DNA from: Liriodendron chinense
Taxonomy: Eukaryota > Streptophyta > Magnoliopsida > Magnoliales > Magnoliaceae
DNA length: 64,000 nt
Direction: 5' to 3'
Assembly (NCBI GenBank): GCA_003013855.2
Contig: PVNU02003915.1
Coordinates: 1-64,000, forward strand
Shown: positions 43,071 through 54,941 of the stretch, piece by piece
How positions within the stretch are numbered: position 1 is the stretch's first letter
How the letters are laid out: every line of letters starts with the position of its first letter
Made by a program: the position numbers and the translations under genes
Notes under the pieces: generated by a model
Told to the model about the DNA's origin: nothing
Databases searched by the model: none
The model's input: the letters and a program-made list of their open reading frames with translations, nothing else

Positions 43071-44445
43071 TGTTGAACCTCCAATTTATACATTGCATAG
43101 CCCGTTACATCACATTATATGCATTGTTTTCATGATTAAAAGGCCCATCTAATGCATGTTTTGTGATTGTAGGCATGAGAGAGAACTTCATCCAATTGGA
43201 GACCAAAAGAACGTGTTTAGATGCATTGGATGAAGATTGAAGGAGGACCAAAGAAAGAAGGAATCAAGTAGAAAAGAGAGAAGAAGAAAGAAAAGAAGAA
43301 AAAGTGGAGAAAAGAAGTTCCGACCGGTCGGCCAAAGGAGCCAGACCGGTCAAGACCAGTTGGCCAAGCATCTTGTACTCCTTGGACATGTAACAAAGGC
43401 AGTCCGACCGGTCAAGACCGGTCTGCCAACCCTGTCCGACCGGTCAAGATCGATTGGCCAATGGGTCGTTCACCCTGCTGCACTCTCTGAACTCTTCACA
43501 GACATGTCCGACCGATCTAGACCGGTCGGCAATGTGAAAACAGTGTCCTTTTTAAATCGGGACTCCGAATTCTTTTGTGCAGTGCGTATCCTTACGCAGT
43601 TTCTGGATGATTCTGATGCAAACGAGCTTCCTCACTATAAAAGGACACCTAGGGGTTCTTCCTAGGGTATCATAGAAGCTAAGGGACATCATGGGAGAGG
43701 AAGACAGCCGTCGTGAAGCGTCTGCAACCCTCCAAACTCTGATTTTTCTATGTTTTCTAGTTCTTTCATGAGTTTTAGTTGTAGTATGAAAATGCTCGGC
43801 TAGAATCTCTCAGCTAAGGCTAAGAGGTGAAGCTTGTAACCAATTTCATGTTTAATTCAATTCAGTTCAAGTAATTTTACTTCAAGATTGGATTTTTGCA
43901 TATTTTAGTTTCCAAAGTTGATAGTTTTAGATGTTTTATGAGAGTTCATGTGCTCGGACATGGATTCCTTGCAATTCTCTGAGATTATCATGTTGTGCTT
44001 ATTTAGATTCGAATTATAGTAATCCTTGAGCAGGCCATAGTCCATAGGCATGGCTGTTACTCCGAAGGCTATGATTTCAAATTCTACATTGATGAATGGG
44101 ACTAGAACTTGGAAGTTCAACTTGAGTGGGATTGAATGTGTTTAATGCTTTATTTTCCAACTAAATGAGAGACAGGACTTCACATCTAGTTGTGTATCTT
44201 GCTTGGATTGATTGGATTGACATGGGATTGCTACAAGTGGATCGTTGAATGCCTTAGTGCCTTTAAATTACTGTTTTCATTAAATTTCCTGTTTTAGCAT
44301 AACCGTTCCAATTAAATCTCTTATTTGATTGCAAACTGAGTTGCTGGAATAGTTTGGAACTTATTTTCCTATTCCCTGTGGATCGACCTCGGTCTTACCG
44401 AGAATTATTACTACATCGCAGCCTTGCACTTGAGGCGAGCGAACA
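43071..44445 (+). mobile_element. 3' LTR of A
   Basis: 1375 bp, TGTTGAACCTC to GCGAACA. The GACCGGTC array is at 43319-43530, with a different number of units from the 5' LTR; TATAAAAG is at 43636-43643. Followed by the CATTC duplication. Confidence 0.95.
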
Positions 44446-44450
44446 CATTC

Positions 44451-45050
44451 TTAATGATAATATTACCCAACATGAGTCATTGATGTTATATCTAATTATG
44501 GACTGTTGGATGGTTTGGGCATAAGCCCTTAGGCTCATGATTATATAGATGATTAGTCTAGATTTGCATGCCATCAAGGGAGGTTGGTTGCTTGGGCTAT
44601 AGGCCCTTGGGATTTAATGTTTAAACGTATTTTACTATAACCAACCGTCATGTGCTATAGTTAAATCAGAGGAATTTAGCCTCATCCCCTTGATAGTTGA
44701 GCGTTAAGCCTTAACTTCGTATCATATGTTAATGCTTAATGATCATTGAATGTTGTGCCTAAAAGTTATATTTGAGGGTTTTAGCCTCATAATTGAGCTA
44801 ATAGGCATATTAGAGGGTTAAAGTCTTATTAGCCTATTGATGGTTTATCCTAAGCATTTAATTATGGTATTATTAATCTAAACTATCATCTTGCGTAGAT
44901 TAGCATAATCATGTTGAATTGTGTACTTAATGCTTGCTAATTTATGTTCTTGGTCATTTGAGCTTAAATGTGCAATCTTATGAATGACCATCCTTATGAT
45001 CATCCTTGTTTTAAAGTTCAACAAGGACTTAACCATCTAAAGTGAGATCC
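44451..45050 (+). mobile_element. Copia-like noncoding remnant upstream of F gag
   Basis: AT-rich, no gene. The stretch 44870-45030 resembles 52370-52570 (shared AGATTAGCATAATC, then TTAATG, GCTAATTTATG, TTGGTCAT), so it may be the decayed end of an LTR or a repeat inside the element. It continues the DNA interrupted by A. Confidence 0.45.
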
Positions 45051-45063
45051 AATACCAGAGCAC
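45051..45063 (+). promoter_or_regulatory. Decayed primer-binding site, initiator tRNA-Met type
   Basis: AATACCAGAGCAC differs by three transitions from GGTATCAGAGCAC, the usual copia site. It stands 8 bases before the gag start. Confidence 0.55.
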
Positions 45064-45070
45064 TATCATA

Positions 45071-46106
45071 ATGTTTAACCGAGATAGGAGTACCACTAAC
45101 CGTCCACTATTCTTTGACAACTCCACTACATCTATTGGAAGGCTAGGATGGGGATTTTCTTACAATCCTTGGACCAATCCGTGTAGGTAAGCACACAACG
45201 TGGATATTTCATGCCCACTGAACAATTGGAGGTTGATGGTAAAACCATTGTTATTTCTAAAGATGATGAGAAATGGAATGACAATGAGAGAGCTCAATAT
45301 ATAACAAATGCCAAAGCTCTTAATGCTATTTGTTGTGTGGTTTCCCCAAAAGAATTTCAGTGCATTCTCACATGCACAACTGCAAAATAAATGTGGGATA
45401 TACTTGAGGTTACCCATAAGGGAACTAGCACAGTGAGATGCTCGAAGCTTCAGCTCTTAACCACCAAATTTGAAAACATAAAAATGAAAGAGTCTAAAAC
45501 TTTCATGGAGTTTAATACATAATTGTCTGATATTTGTAACTTCATGTTTGCCTTGGGGGAAAGGGTGCTGAAAGGTCGTATATGTAGAAAAATACTTAGG
45601 TCCCTCCTGAAAAGATCTAGCACCAAGGTAATAGTAGCCTTAGAAGAGTGTAGAGACATAGACAGCATGAAAATAGAGGAACTCATAGGTTCTCTATAAA
45701 CTCATGAACTACACTTTAAGGCCTCCTCTAGGAAGAAGAATATCGCTTTAAAAACTTCCCACAAACACTCCCATAGGAAAATCAAGAGTGAGTCTGAGGA
45801 AGAAGATAGTGACGATGAGGAAGAAAAGTCAAACAAAAAATTCAAAAGATTCCTCAAATTGATAGATGGAGTAGCCATGACAAGAAGGATAAGAAGGGTG
45901 ATAAATATAAAGGAAAATCATCCAAATATAAATCTGTTCGATGTTACGGTTGCAGTTATCATGGCCATATTGCCTCGGATTGTCCGAAAGCACCTAAACT
46001 GAAAGGTAAAAAGGCTATGACAGCCACATGGGATGACACAAAGGAGTCCAAATATGAATATAGTGACTCCACTAGTGATGGGGGAAAAATCAGTGAGAAT
46101 TCTTAT
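45071..46106 (+). pseudogene. gag: gag of SIRE-type copia remnant F, decayed
   Basis: The ATG at 45071 opens a frame with N-R-P-L-F-F-D-N, close to the R-P-P-L-F-D-G start of copia gag. The body continues in shifting frames with the UBN2-type gag core: A-L-N-A-I, M-W-D-I-L-E-V-T-H-K-G-T-S, then F-M-E-F-N and I-C-R-K-I-L-R-S-L. In-frame stops occur (for example TAA before M-W-D, near 45388). A C-Y-G-C-x4-G-H-x4-C zinc knuckle lies at about 45940-45990, preceded by acidic repeats. It is cut by E2 after base 46106. No pol was found beyond E2. Confidence 0.8.
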
Positions 46107-46593
46107 TGTAAGACCCGTACCCTGAATTGCCCTCCGTACGTTTAGTTTCCGGTACCGGTACGTCCCGGACGGACCAGATTAGAGAGCCTTGATCGCGACC
46201 CTGATTTAGTGCTGCAACGACCTAAGACCTATACCCCGGCGACCGCGTAGGCGCTGCGATTCCAACACCGCGCGGCATGCCCCATTACGATACCCGGTGT
46301 GTAAGATGCGTACGTTTGTGTAATTCGAGGTGGGCCGCGCAACGCGCATGTGGCATGGGCCCCACTTGCACAAATCCCAACAAGATGTCCAATCAATCAC
46401 CATCACCCTCACCCATACCCCCATCATTACCCTAGCCTACACACACCATACCTATTCCATACCTCTCTCACCAAAGTCAACTCCAACCCATGCCTCCCAT
46501 GTCATCTCCCATCATCATCATAATCATCTCATGTACCCCCCCTCTCTCCCATACAAGAGCCATATGTGGGGGGGTGGCCTTCTCATATTCTAA

Positions 46594-46597
<4 letters not shown>

Positions 46598-46641
<44 letters not shown>
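46598..46641 (+). repeat. GA microsatellite in E2
   Basis: About 22 GA units, within a longer purine-rich stretch to 46790. Confidence 0.95.
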
Positions 46642-46642
<1 letters not shown>

Positions 46643-46899
46643 AAGAGAAGGAGAGGAGAGAGATTAGAGAGAGAGACAGAGAGAAGAAAGAGATTTGAGA
46701 GATTGAGTGAGTTTAGAGAGAGATTTAGAGGGAAATCAAGAGAGAGAAAGAGAGAGTTAGAGAGATTGAAGGAGGAGATCAAGCTTGGAGGACCCCGATC
46801 ATCATCCGGACCGTCCGATCGGCAATCCAACCCCATCCAACCGTCCAACCATCATTGTGAGTGCAATCTTCCCCCCCTTTTTCTGGTTTACCTTTCATT

Positions 46900-48830
46900 T
46901 TATTTCCTTGGGCCCACCTTGTAATGGGCAATGAGATAGATGGTCTGGATCTTACACATATGGGCCCCACTTGAAAGTATATAAATTAAAAAAAAGAAAG
47001 AAAACAAAAGAAAAAGAGAGTAAAGAGATGGCCGCTGGACAGCCAGCGTCCAGAGGACGCTGCTGCCCAGCAGCGCTGGGACGAAGCCACTTTGGGCTTG
47101 ACCGTGGGTCCCCACTCGTGGGACCCACCTTGATGCATGTAATTGATCCACGCCGTCCATTTATTTCTCCAGCCCATTTTAGGGCTGGACACCAAAAATG
47201 AAGCAGATCCAGATCGTAGGTGGACCACAACATCGAAAACAGTGGAGATAATGTTATGGACTGCTAAACTTCTTAGGCCCACCGTGACATTTGTAGACAG
47301 AATCACCCACCCAATATTGGGCTTATTAAGTCCCCAGCGAGCTGGGAAACCTGATAGATGGAGTGGATCTTTCCTAAGTGGGCCCCACCTAAAATAAACT
47401 AGAGAAAAGAAAAAAAAAAGAGAAAAAAAAAACATGGACGCTGGACGTCCCAGCGTCAGAGACGCTGGAAACGTCCAGCGTACGCTGGAGGGGTTAGTGG
47501 GGGTCCCCACTCGTGGGACCCACCTTGATGTTTGTGTTCCATCCACACCGTCTATCTGTTTTCCCATATCATTTTAGGGCCAAGGCCCAAATCTGAAGCC
47601 GATCAGAATTTTAAGTGGACCGCACCGCATGAAACAGTGGGGAGACGATTTGTACTGCTGAACTTCCTCGGCCCACCTTGATATTTGTAGCCCCCAAAAC
47701 ATACCTAATATAGGACTCTATGAGTTCCTTATGAGCCGAGGAAACTGTTAGATGGGGTGGATCATCCTTTTGTGGGCCCCACTGGAGGAAAACCTCAGAA
47801 AAAAAAGAAAAAAAGAAAAAAAAAGAAAAAGATAAGAAGAAGCAGCAGCGTCCGGACGCTGGGCGTACCAGCGTCCACGGACTGGCTCGTGCTACCAGCT
47901 GAGGCCCACCCTGTGGGTCCCACCGTGTTGTATGTGTTGTATCCACACCGTCCATCCAGTTGGCGAGATCATTTTAGGGCATGACCCCAAGAATGAGTCA
48001 GATCCAAGTCTTGAGGAGGCCCCACCATAGAAAACAGTAGGGACAGTGGCCCTACCGTTGAAACCTTCTTATGGCCCTCCGTGATGATTATCTGAGATCC
48101 AATCTGTTCATAAGTTCATACATGCATGGAAGAAGGAAAAACAAAAATATCAGCTTGACCGAAAGCTTCTGTGGGCCCCACTTGAGGAGAGAATAAAATA
48201 AAATAAAATAAAATAATAAAAAAAAAGATCGTGGGAGCTGGACAGGCAGCGTCCAGGGGATGCTGCTGCCCAGCAGCCTAGGCTCTCTCGGCGTTGCCAA
48301 TGGGCCCCACTTGTTGGGCCCACCTAGAATGTATGCGCTCTATCTATTCCGTCCATATGTTTTTCCAGCTCATTTTAGTGGCTGAGCCAAAATTGAAGCA
48401 TATCCAAATGTCAAGTGGACCATGCCATGGGAACAGTGGGAATAATGATCTCCACCGTTGAAATCTTCCCAGCCCTACAGTGATGTTTATTTGTCATTCA
48501 ACCTGTTCATAAGATCACATGGATATGGATGAAGGAGAAAACAAAATATCTGCTTGATTCAAAACTCTTGGGGCCCATCTGGGTGCCACGCTCCAAGCAG
48601 CGTGCTTTAGCACGCTGCCCAGCAAGTGGCTTACCCTGGGGGTTCCACCATGATGCATTTGTTTATCTATGCCGACCGCTATTTCTCCATATTATTTTAG
48701 GGCCGTGGGCCCTCATAATGAGGTAAACACAAACCTCAGGTGGACTACATTGTAGGAAACAGTGGTCATTAATGCCCACCTTTGAAACCTTCCTTGGGGC
48801 CATTGTAATGTTTATTTATCCATCTAACCA
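46900..48830 (+). repeat. Five 0.4-kb tandem modules in E2
   Basis: The landmark ATTTTAG(G)GC recurs near 47177, 47570, 47968, 48370 and 48690, a period of about 395 (last 320). Each module has a purine tract, a CAGCGTCC-type hairpin, GTGGGNCCCAC, CCGTCCAT and AACAGTGG. Modules are diverged, so the amplification is old. Confidence 0.85.
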
Positions 48831-49489
48831 AAGGTGATGGGGTCCAACTTTGGGTCCCACCTTGATGAATGTTGGGTATACCTTGTCTTTCTTCTTGGCA
48901 GGGGTGTAGGCCCAGTTTTGGGTGGGCCACACGTAGAAGATAAGGGTGATTGAATGCCTACCATTGGAAACTTTACAGGACCCATCTGTTATGTTTATTT
49001 GCCATTCTTCCTGTTCATAAGTCACTCAACCATGGGTAGGGTTCCACACATGTGGTGTGCGGGCCCCACCATGGTGTTTGGTTGCCATCTCACTTGATTA
49101 GTGGTAAAGCACAGATATCGGGTTGATCCCAAACTGTTGTGGCCCATTGATGTATGTGGCTCCCCCACTCCTTTGTGCGGTTATACCCAACCACGGGTCC
49201 ACCTTGTTATGCATGTGTTCTATCCACGTCAGCCATTGGCCACTATGGTGCGATATGTATGTTGCCCATCGATTAGGACCGCCTTAAATTTGTACTTGAA
49301 CCAAACCATCCGAATGACTGGACCCTAGCATGTTATGTACAGGATGGCCCTTGGGACCACCTTAGTGTGCATGTTTGAATGACCGCTTTGTCCATCCCGT
49401 GGATCCACCTTGATAATTAGTTGTGTAAACCCTTATTGAAAGGTCATCCTTAGAGTTTGCTTGATCCAAGTCACAAGGCTACCTTCTTA

Positions 49490-49630
49490 AACTCACCCTG
49501 TTGAACCGTCTTGTCAATTCACCTTGTTAACTCACCATGTTGATCCGCCTCGTCAACCTACCTTATTGACTCACCTTGTTGACTCACCATGTTGATTGAT
49601 CTTGGTAACTCAGCTTGTATACTCATATGA
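49490..49630 (+). repeat. Short tandem GACTCACCTTGTT words in E2
   Basis: About six imperfect units of 15-20 bases (CTCACCTTGTTGA, CTCACCATGTTGA). No other feature between here and 50070. Confidence 0.7.
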
Positions 49631-50073
49631 CTCACCCCTCCTACCCTTGTACCCAACTATTAAAGACTACCATATTGTGTATATCTCATCCACACCGTCC
49701 ATTTACCTATAGGACGAGTATGGGACTCATCCTCGATGTTCGTATGTCATCTAGGCCATCCATTATATGGAGCCTATCTTGTAGTATGAGGTTTGACCTG
49801 TTGTCCCTTTTTGGACCTCATTGTATTGACCATCTATCGCAGATTACCCTACAATTTATAATCCTCTGTCATGACCTGTCTATCTTGCAACCCGTTCTAT
49901 GACGTTTCTTTTACGGACCATTATTGTGTTTATCTCCACTGTACTAAAGAATTTTGGGTATTCCACTCTTGCCACTCAAGTAGGTTCTACCTTTGATATG
50001 TCGGTAGTGTTTTCAATCATTTCCTTTCCATTTGGGCTATCTGAATATTGAAGGTTAATCCACACCGTTCAGT

Positions 50074-50153
50074 TGTTGGACCATCTGTGTTGTTGTATAC
50101 CATCCATTTAGAGTGTTGGACCATCTGTGTTGTTGTATACCATCCATTTAAAG
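50074..50153 (+). repeat. Perfect 40-bp tandem duplication in E2
   Basis: GTTGGACCATCTGTGTTGTT with its following 20 bases occurs twice with period 40, the only exact duplication seen in E2, so it is recent. 50154-51640 holds no gene; small frames there look random. Confidence 0.85.
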
Positions 50154-51685
50154 TCTTATCTCTTTATGTTTGCTTGTATTATAAATGAATTATCTTTTTA
50201 TGCTATTTTTAGTATGTCTGTTGCCACACGTAGTGTTATTTGGAATATTCTTATGCGATCTATATAGTATATTATGCTGTGACAACCACCATGCATGTGT
50301 AATGAGTATGCATCCCGAATCACCATTGTTAGTTGGGGACCACTAGGGCATAAACGCATTCATAAAGCATTCGAGATGAAGTCGCGCAAATGTAATTCAT
50401 GTGCTCTCTATCGCAAACCTCTCCAATAGGTATGGGACTATTCGAGGACAGGAATCTATCATCCTGACCTACACTGTATGGTAGGAATAGCTTAGCATAT
50501 CTTGTAGCCCTTGGTGCGAGATTCCCTGGTTAGCGACATCCCGCACTATGACTTGATCATTCATATGTGTCCCCTCATCTTAATCATATCTCAAATAAGT
50601 TGGACTAGATTGATTTATAGCCATCGTGATAGATGGACTACTTGTTGGCACTCATACTGTATACTTGACTCATGCATCATGAATGCTTGGCTCATCTGAT
50701 TGTCTTGTATCAACCGGCCATATCAGTCGTGATTGTCATGCAGTTCATTACCAGCTGACGGTGACATTGTGTTTGAGACCTTATAGTTTTATGGTGCTCT
50801 TTGGAGACTTGCACGGGAATGTCGTCCCACGTTTGTATGCATGGTTGCATTTCGCACCGACTGCTTGTGCCGCATATAGCATGGTTACTACGTTGCAACC
50901 ACAGCTCCATTGTGGTTTGCAGGAACACGGGAAATATGTGATCTTTAAACAGGATGCCATAGATGTCCCTGGGTGAAAGTCCCTGAACCCGTTGGTACCA
51001 AGGTGGGTGCTCCATTCAAGGACCGGGTGGTTTAATCATACACCAATATGCCGAATACCAAACGGCGGTGTTTTCCACTGCACATGGTCAGTTTGGAAGG
51101 AGGTTTGACCTAACCTGCCGGAAGAGTGTTGGCAAAGGGGGTTGAGTTTGACCAGCTGTGAGTAGGTCCGCTATTGTACCAGATAGGCTTTGGCATTCTA
51201 CTGGTGAGTAGTGAGGTTTGTGAGACCCCGGTGATGTTCTATTTCAGAGATGGTATTGGTATCACTGTGTGGTGTTGGACGGTCCTGATGTGGGCGGGTG
51301 TGATGTGGGCGGGGCTGTAAGCCTGGGCGAGCTACCACACTGGGCGAGCTACCAGTTCTGAGTCCTGCATTGCTTACGTGATTGCGTTATGACTGTTTGT
51401 ATCTGGACCACTGTACTGAGAGGTGGTGATTTGCATACATGCATTGGATCATTGTATGTGACATTAGGCCCTGTAGGCCATTGCATAGTATGAGTATATA
51501 GCCTTGGTAGGCTGGTTATCTATATTGCATGCTTGCATAGCCGTGGTAGGCTAGTTATTCATATCACATGATCGTGTAGCCTAATTAGGCTAAGTTTTGG
51601 TTTAGTCTTCTCATCATGCTTTACTGCTTACTCTGATATTTATCATGTTTGTCATACGCATTGCGCACGCACACACGCACTCACA

Positions 51686-51703
51686 AAGCTTCGTTCGAAG
51701 CTT
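51686..51703 (+). terminator. Hairpin near E2 3' end
   Basis: AAGCTTCG-TT-CGAAGCTT, an 8-bp perfect stem, homologous in place to 34652-34669 in E1. Confidence 0.5.
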
Positions 51704-52076
51704 ATGCGCGTTTGTTACGCTGCAGGTTATACCAGAGTGTATCAGCAACGTTGAGTTGGAGTTGGGAGCGCAGTAGCAGGAGGTGCCGGATTGTGCACAG
51801 TTTTTATATTTACGCATTGTGTATTTACCTTTCAGTACTGTATATAAACGAAATGATTTAGTGGAAATATTGTGTTTGTCTTTGATGGTACTCATATGGT
51901 GATGCTCATGTTTTAAAAAAAAATTTAGACCCTAAAATCCTCCTTGTGGTATCCCAGGATCGGAACCTGGCGTGTGGGGTTAGGATCCGAGATCGGGGTA
52001 CTACGGAGGCTGCCACCTCTGAATTCGGGCTACAGCGAATGGACGTCGAGAGCCAAATTTGGGGCGTGACACTTAT

Positions 52077-52897
52077 GACTTCCACCACTAACTCTCTTCC
52101 CCCTAATCTAAAAGAGGATCTTGACCGCTTTTCTTTTTAAGAGAAGGATTTTCCAACCCCTCACTTCATGCTACATTTTATGAGGGTGTTGAGAAAATTA
52201 GTTACCCTTAGGAAGATCAAACTAGAAATAGTTAGTAAGGGTAGCTAGAAATGATACTATAGGTAAATCTAAGGATTTCAGCCTCATTTTTGTAATTATG
52301 GGAAAATCAGAGGATTCAAGTCTCATTAGCCCAAATTTGGTAGTTTAACATTACTTTTATTTGGTATATTCTTTGCTAGACTATCATCCTGCTTAGATTA
52401 GCATAATCTCACTGAATTTTATGCTTAATGTATGCTAATTTATGCCTTGGTCATTATGTTTCATGTTTATCCCAAATGACCAATTTCATGATTAACTATG
52501 CTTAGATAGTTACATTTTCTTATTAATTATGTTTTATTGTATGCTTCATGTTTTAAAGTTCATGCACCTTATACTCTCCTTGTTAGCATGTGTTTATTGT
52601 TATAATTGCGATATACTATCTACTCGTACATTAACCTTAATTGATGTATCATTAAGGGGGAGAGAATAGTTTGTCAATTGCTAACAAAAAGGTGGAGAAA
52701 GATCAAGTCCCACTAAAACTAGTTTGTTATGTTTTGTGATGCAAGGATTGACAGGTTATGGGATAGAAACTAAAGAGAAGCTGCTTAGTTAGGCATATCA
52801 AGAGTCCTATATTTATTTCAATATTATTATAATCTCTTATACATGTAATTTGTTTTGGTAGGTTAGGTTTTTGTTAATAATTGACAAAGGGGGACAT
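52077..52897 (+). mobile_element. 3' internal remnant of F with polypurine tract
   Basis: Continues the copia DNA after E2. No RT or integrase is present, so most of pol is deleted. AAGGGGGAGAGAA at 52653-52665 and AAAGGGGGACA at 52886-52896 resemble the repeated purine tracts of SIRE elements; the second abuts the LTR. Confidence 0.65.
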
Positions 52898-54789
52898 TGT
52901 TAGTGCACTTTTCTATAGCATACTAGTGCAACTTATTTGTTAATTTCTTAGGTTAGTGAGTCTAGTGTCGGTTAAGCTCAATGAAGACTCAAAGTGGACC
53001 TACTGCATTAAGGAACAAGAAACAGGTAAAAGAGATGCCTTGGTGAAGCCTTAACCTTGAATCAAACCAAAATTCAAAACCTCTAGATGATCTTGACCCA
53101 TTTAGGCATACTTATAGCCATCTTAAAATGGCCTTAGGTGTCCCAAAAGACCACCTAAACCTTGGCCAAAGAGGGCGCTCCTACTGCTGTAAAAATCAAC
53201 TCAAGGCAGCATGTAGAAGTAAGCTATCAACCGTTCGTGACCCTTGGCCGACTAGTCGTTAGACCACATAATGGGACAACAAGTATGCTGAAGCCCTGGC
53301 CTAAGAACAATCGGTCGTTCGACCGGTCATAACCAACCCCAACAAGACAGCAAGCAACTTTGCTGTCCAAGCCTCTGGTCGACCGGTTGGCTTCTAGCCA
53401 TTTGGAGCCATTTTCTATCCGTTGAAGCTATCTTATAAAACGGTTTGGCTCAATTTTTTGGGCGAGAAGAGAGCTATTAGTGCATTAAAAGCCACCTTGA
53501 TTTCCCATACCATTAGGCTTTAATTTTAATTATTCTAAGTCATCTTCCTTGTGTTTAATCACAAGATGGAGCATTCAAAGCTCATCGAAGATGTTCTTGC
53601 TCTCTCTTAATCCTTAGATATTTTAGGCACTTCAACCATAGGTAGATCCTTTTTCTAAATCTCTCTAAAGATCTTATTAGGTGGAATTCCTCTAGGCAAC
53701 CAACTCCTACTAATTGTAGAAAACTCTCACCACCTCCCATCACCTTGGCCATCTCAAGAAGATCATATGCGAGGTGATTGATCGATGGAGTTGAAGCATT
53801 GGCAATGCAACAGCAACACGATCGGGGGAGCATTCGGGGAGTTGATTGAAGCCTAAGAGAGTAGAGATCAAGCAACCTAAAAAGGCACTAAACAATGGAC
53901 TCATCCGATAAGTAAGTTGTCAATTTAAGAGTTCGGTTACACTCCTTCCTCATGGAGGATTGAGTGTGAGAGTTTTGACTTACAAACTCGAACAAGCCTC
54001 CGTGGGGAGCCTCCAACGGGACTATACGCTAGGTTCTTAGATTAGAACTGAAGAGTTGGGAGGATTCTTATCAAACTCCTAAGTTTGATGGAACCCATAA
54101 ATATCTTGGTTGAAAGGTTAACCTGTAAAACCACCGTTATAGGTTGGTAGGAACCTTGTTAAACTCCTCGGTAGGGTGGAACCATTTAATACTTAGGTTG
54201 AGAGTAACCTGATTTAAACTCCCTAATGAATGTCGGTGTGCTCATAAGGGTGAGTACTTGAACTGAGAGTGGAGTAGACCCAAAGGCAAACCACTATACA
54301 TGCTTGTGTTTGTGATTGATTTTGAGCACATTGTTATCTTAGCATTGTGTGTTTAATTGCTTAATTATGAATGCTTGATAGGAATATACTCTAGACACTA
54401 GTTAGACACATCCACACATAATATGTACTTTCACTAAGTAGAGTAGACTTGAGCTTATATGATCTACTCTTATATAGTCTATTTAGGTTACATAGATTAG
54501 GTGCTTGATTAGTTTAATCATTTGGTTATCTATACATGTTTAGGCTATGTTATTTATATGCTTACCATATGTTAGCTTTGCGAGTGGACCTAATTAAGCT
54601 TGGAAGCTAAGTGCTTTTGCTTCTTTAGTTTAAAATTACTAATTAGATTAATTAGGAAAGAGGTTTTAAAATGGATTTTTAAATGTTCCTAATCACCCCC
54701 CCTCTAGGACTTAGCCATAGTTCTACAAGCTTTGAAAGCTTCCGTACGTAAAGCGTAAGGTGTCGTGTTAGACTACCGACGCAATTTCA
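52898..54789 (+). mobile_element. 3' LTR of SIRE-type element F
   Basis: Begins TGTTAGTGCAC, ends CGCAATTTCA, 1892 bp, the same family as G1 and G2 in opposite orientation. It has a decayed GACCGGTC array (53228-53395), TATAAAAC at 53434-53441, and CACCCCCCCTCTAGGAC near the 3' end. The polypurine tract before it shows it is a 3' LTR, not solo. The following GGCTA has no partner found. Confidence 0.85.
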
Positions 54790-54901
54790 GGCTAGACCTC
54801 TTAGTTAGGGCTAAGTGAAATTACATCGGTAGTCTAACACAACACCTTCATATGTGCGGAAGCTTAAAGAGCAACTAGAATTATAGCTAAGTCCTATAAC
54901 G

Positions 54902-54902
<1 letters not shown>

Positions 54903-54940
<38 letters not shown>
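54903..54940 (+). repeat. G38 homopolymer in G2
   Basis: The same place has 21 G in G1 and 7 C (other strand) in F, so the run is expanding within the family or poorly resolved by sequencing. Confidence 0.9.

Positions 54941-54941
<1 letters not shown>

Larger units (their letters stand above)
18923..44445 (+). mobile_element. Complete nested Athila-type element A
   Basis: Both ends are TG..CA LTRs and the 5-base target duplication CATTC is present at 18918-18922 and 44446-44450. The span is 25,523 bp, but B, E1 and G1 plus their duplications account for about 15.9 kb, leaving roughly 9.6 kb. Order is LTR, tRNA-Asp primer site, gag, protease, RT-RNase H, integrase, long 3' noncoding region, polypurine tract, LTR. 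The coding region has several stops and frameshifts, so the copy is dead. Confidence 0.95.
46107..52071 (+). mobile_element. Solo LTR E2 (same family as E1)
   Basis: Ends TGTAAGACCCG and GGGGCGTGACA, 5965 bp, with perfect CTTAT duplications (46102-46106, 52072-52076). It matches E1 in reverse at both ends, including GCGACCGCGTAGGCGCTGCG near the start. The larger size comes from more repeat modules and the 49.4-50.9 kb part. No primer site, polypurine tract or protein domain was seen. Solo LTRs of 4.5-6 kb are at the upper end for plants. Confidence 0.85.

Noticed and set aside
46986..47567. 193-codon minus-strand frame in E2
   Set aside because: It spans two tandem modules and their T-rich tracts; the predicted protein repeats with the DNA modules and has no domain. 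Similar frames in E1 fall for the same reason.
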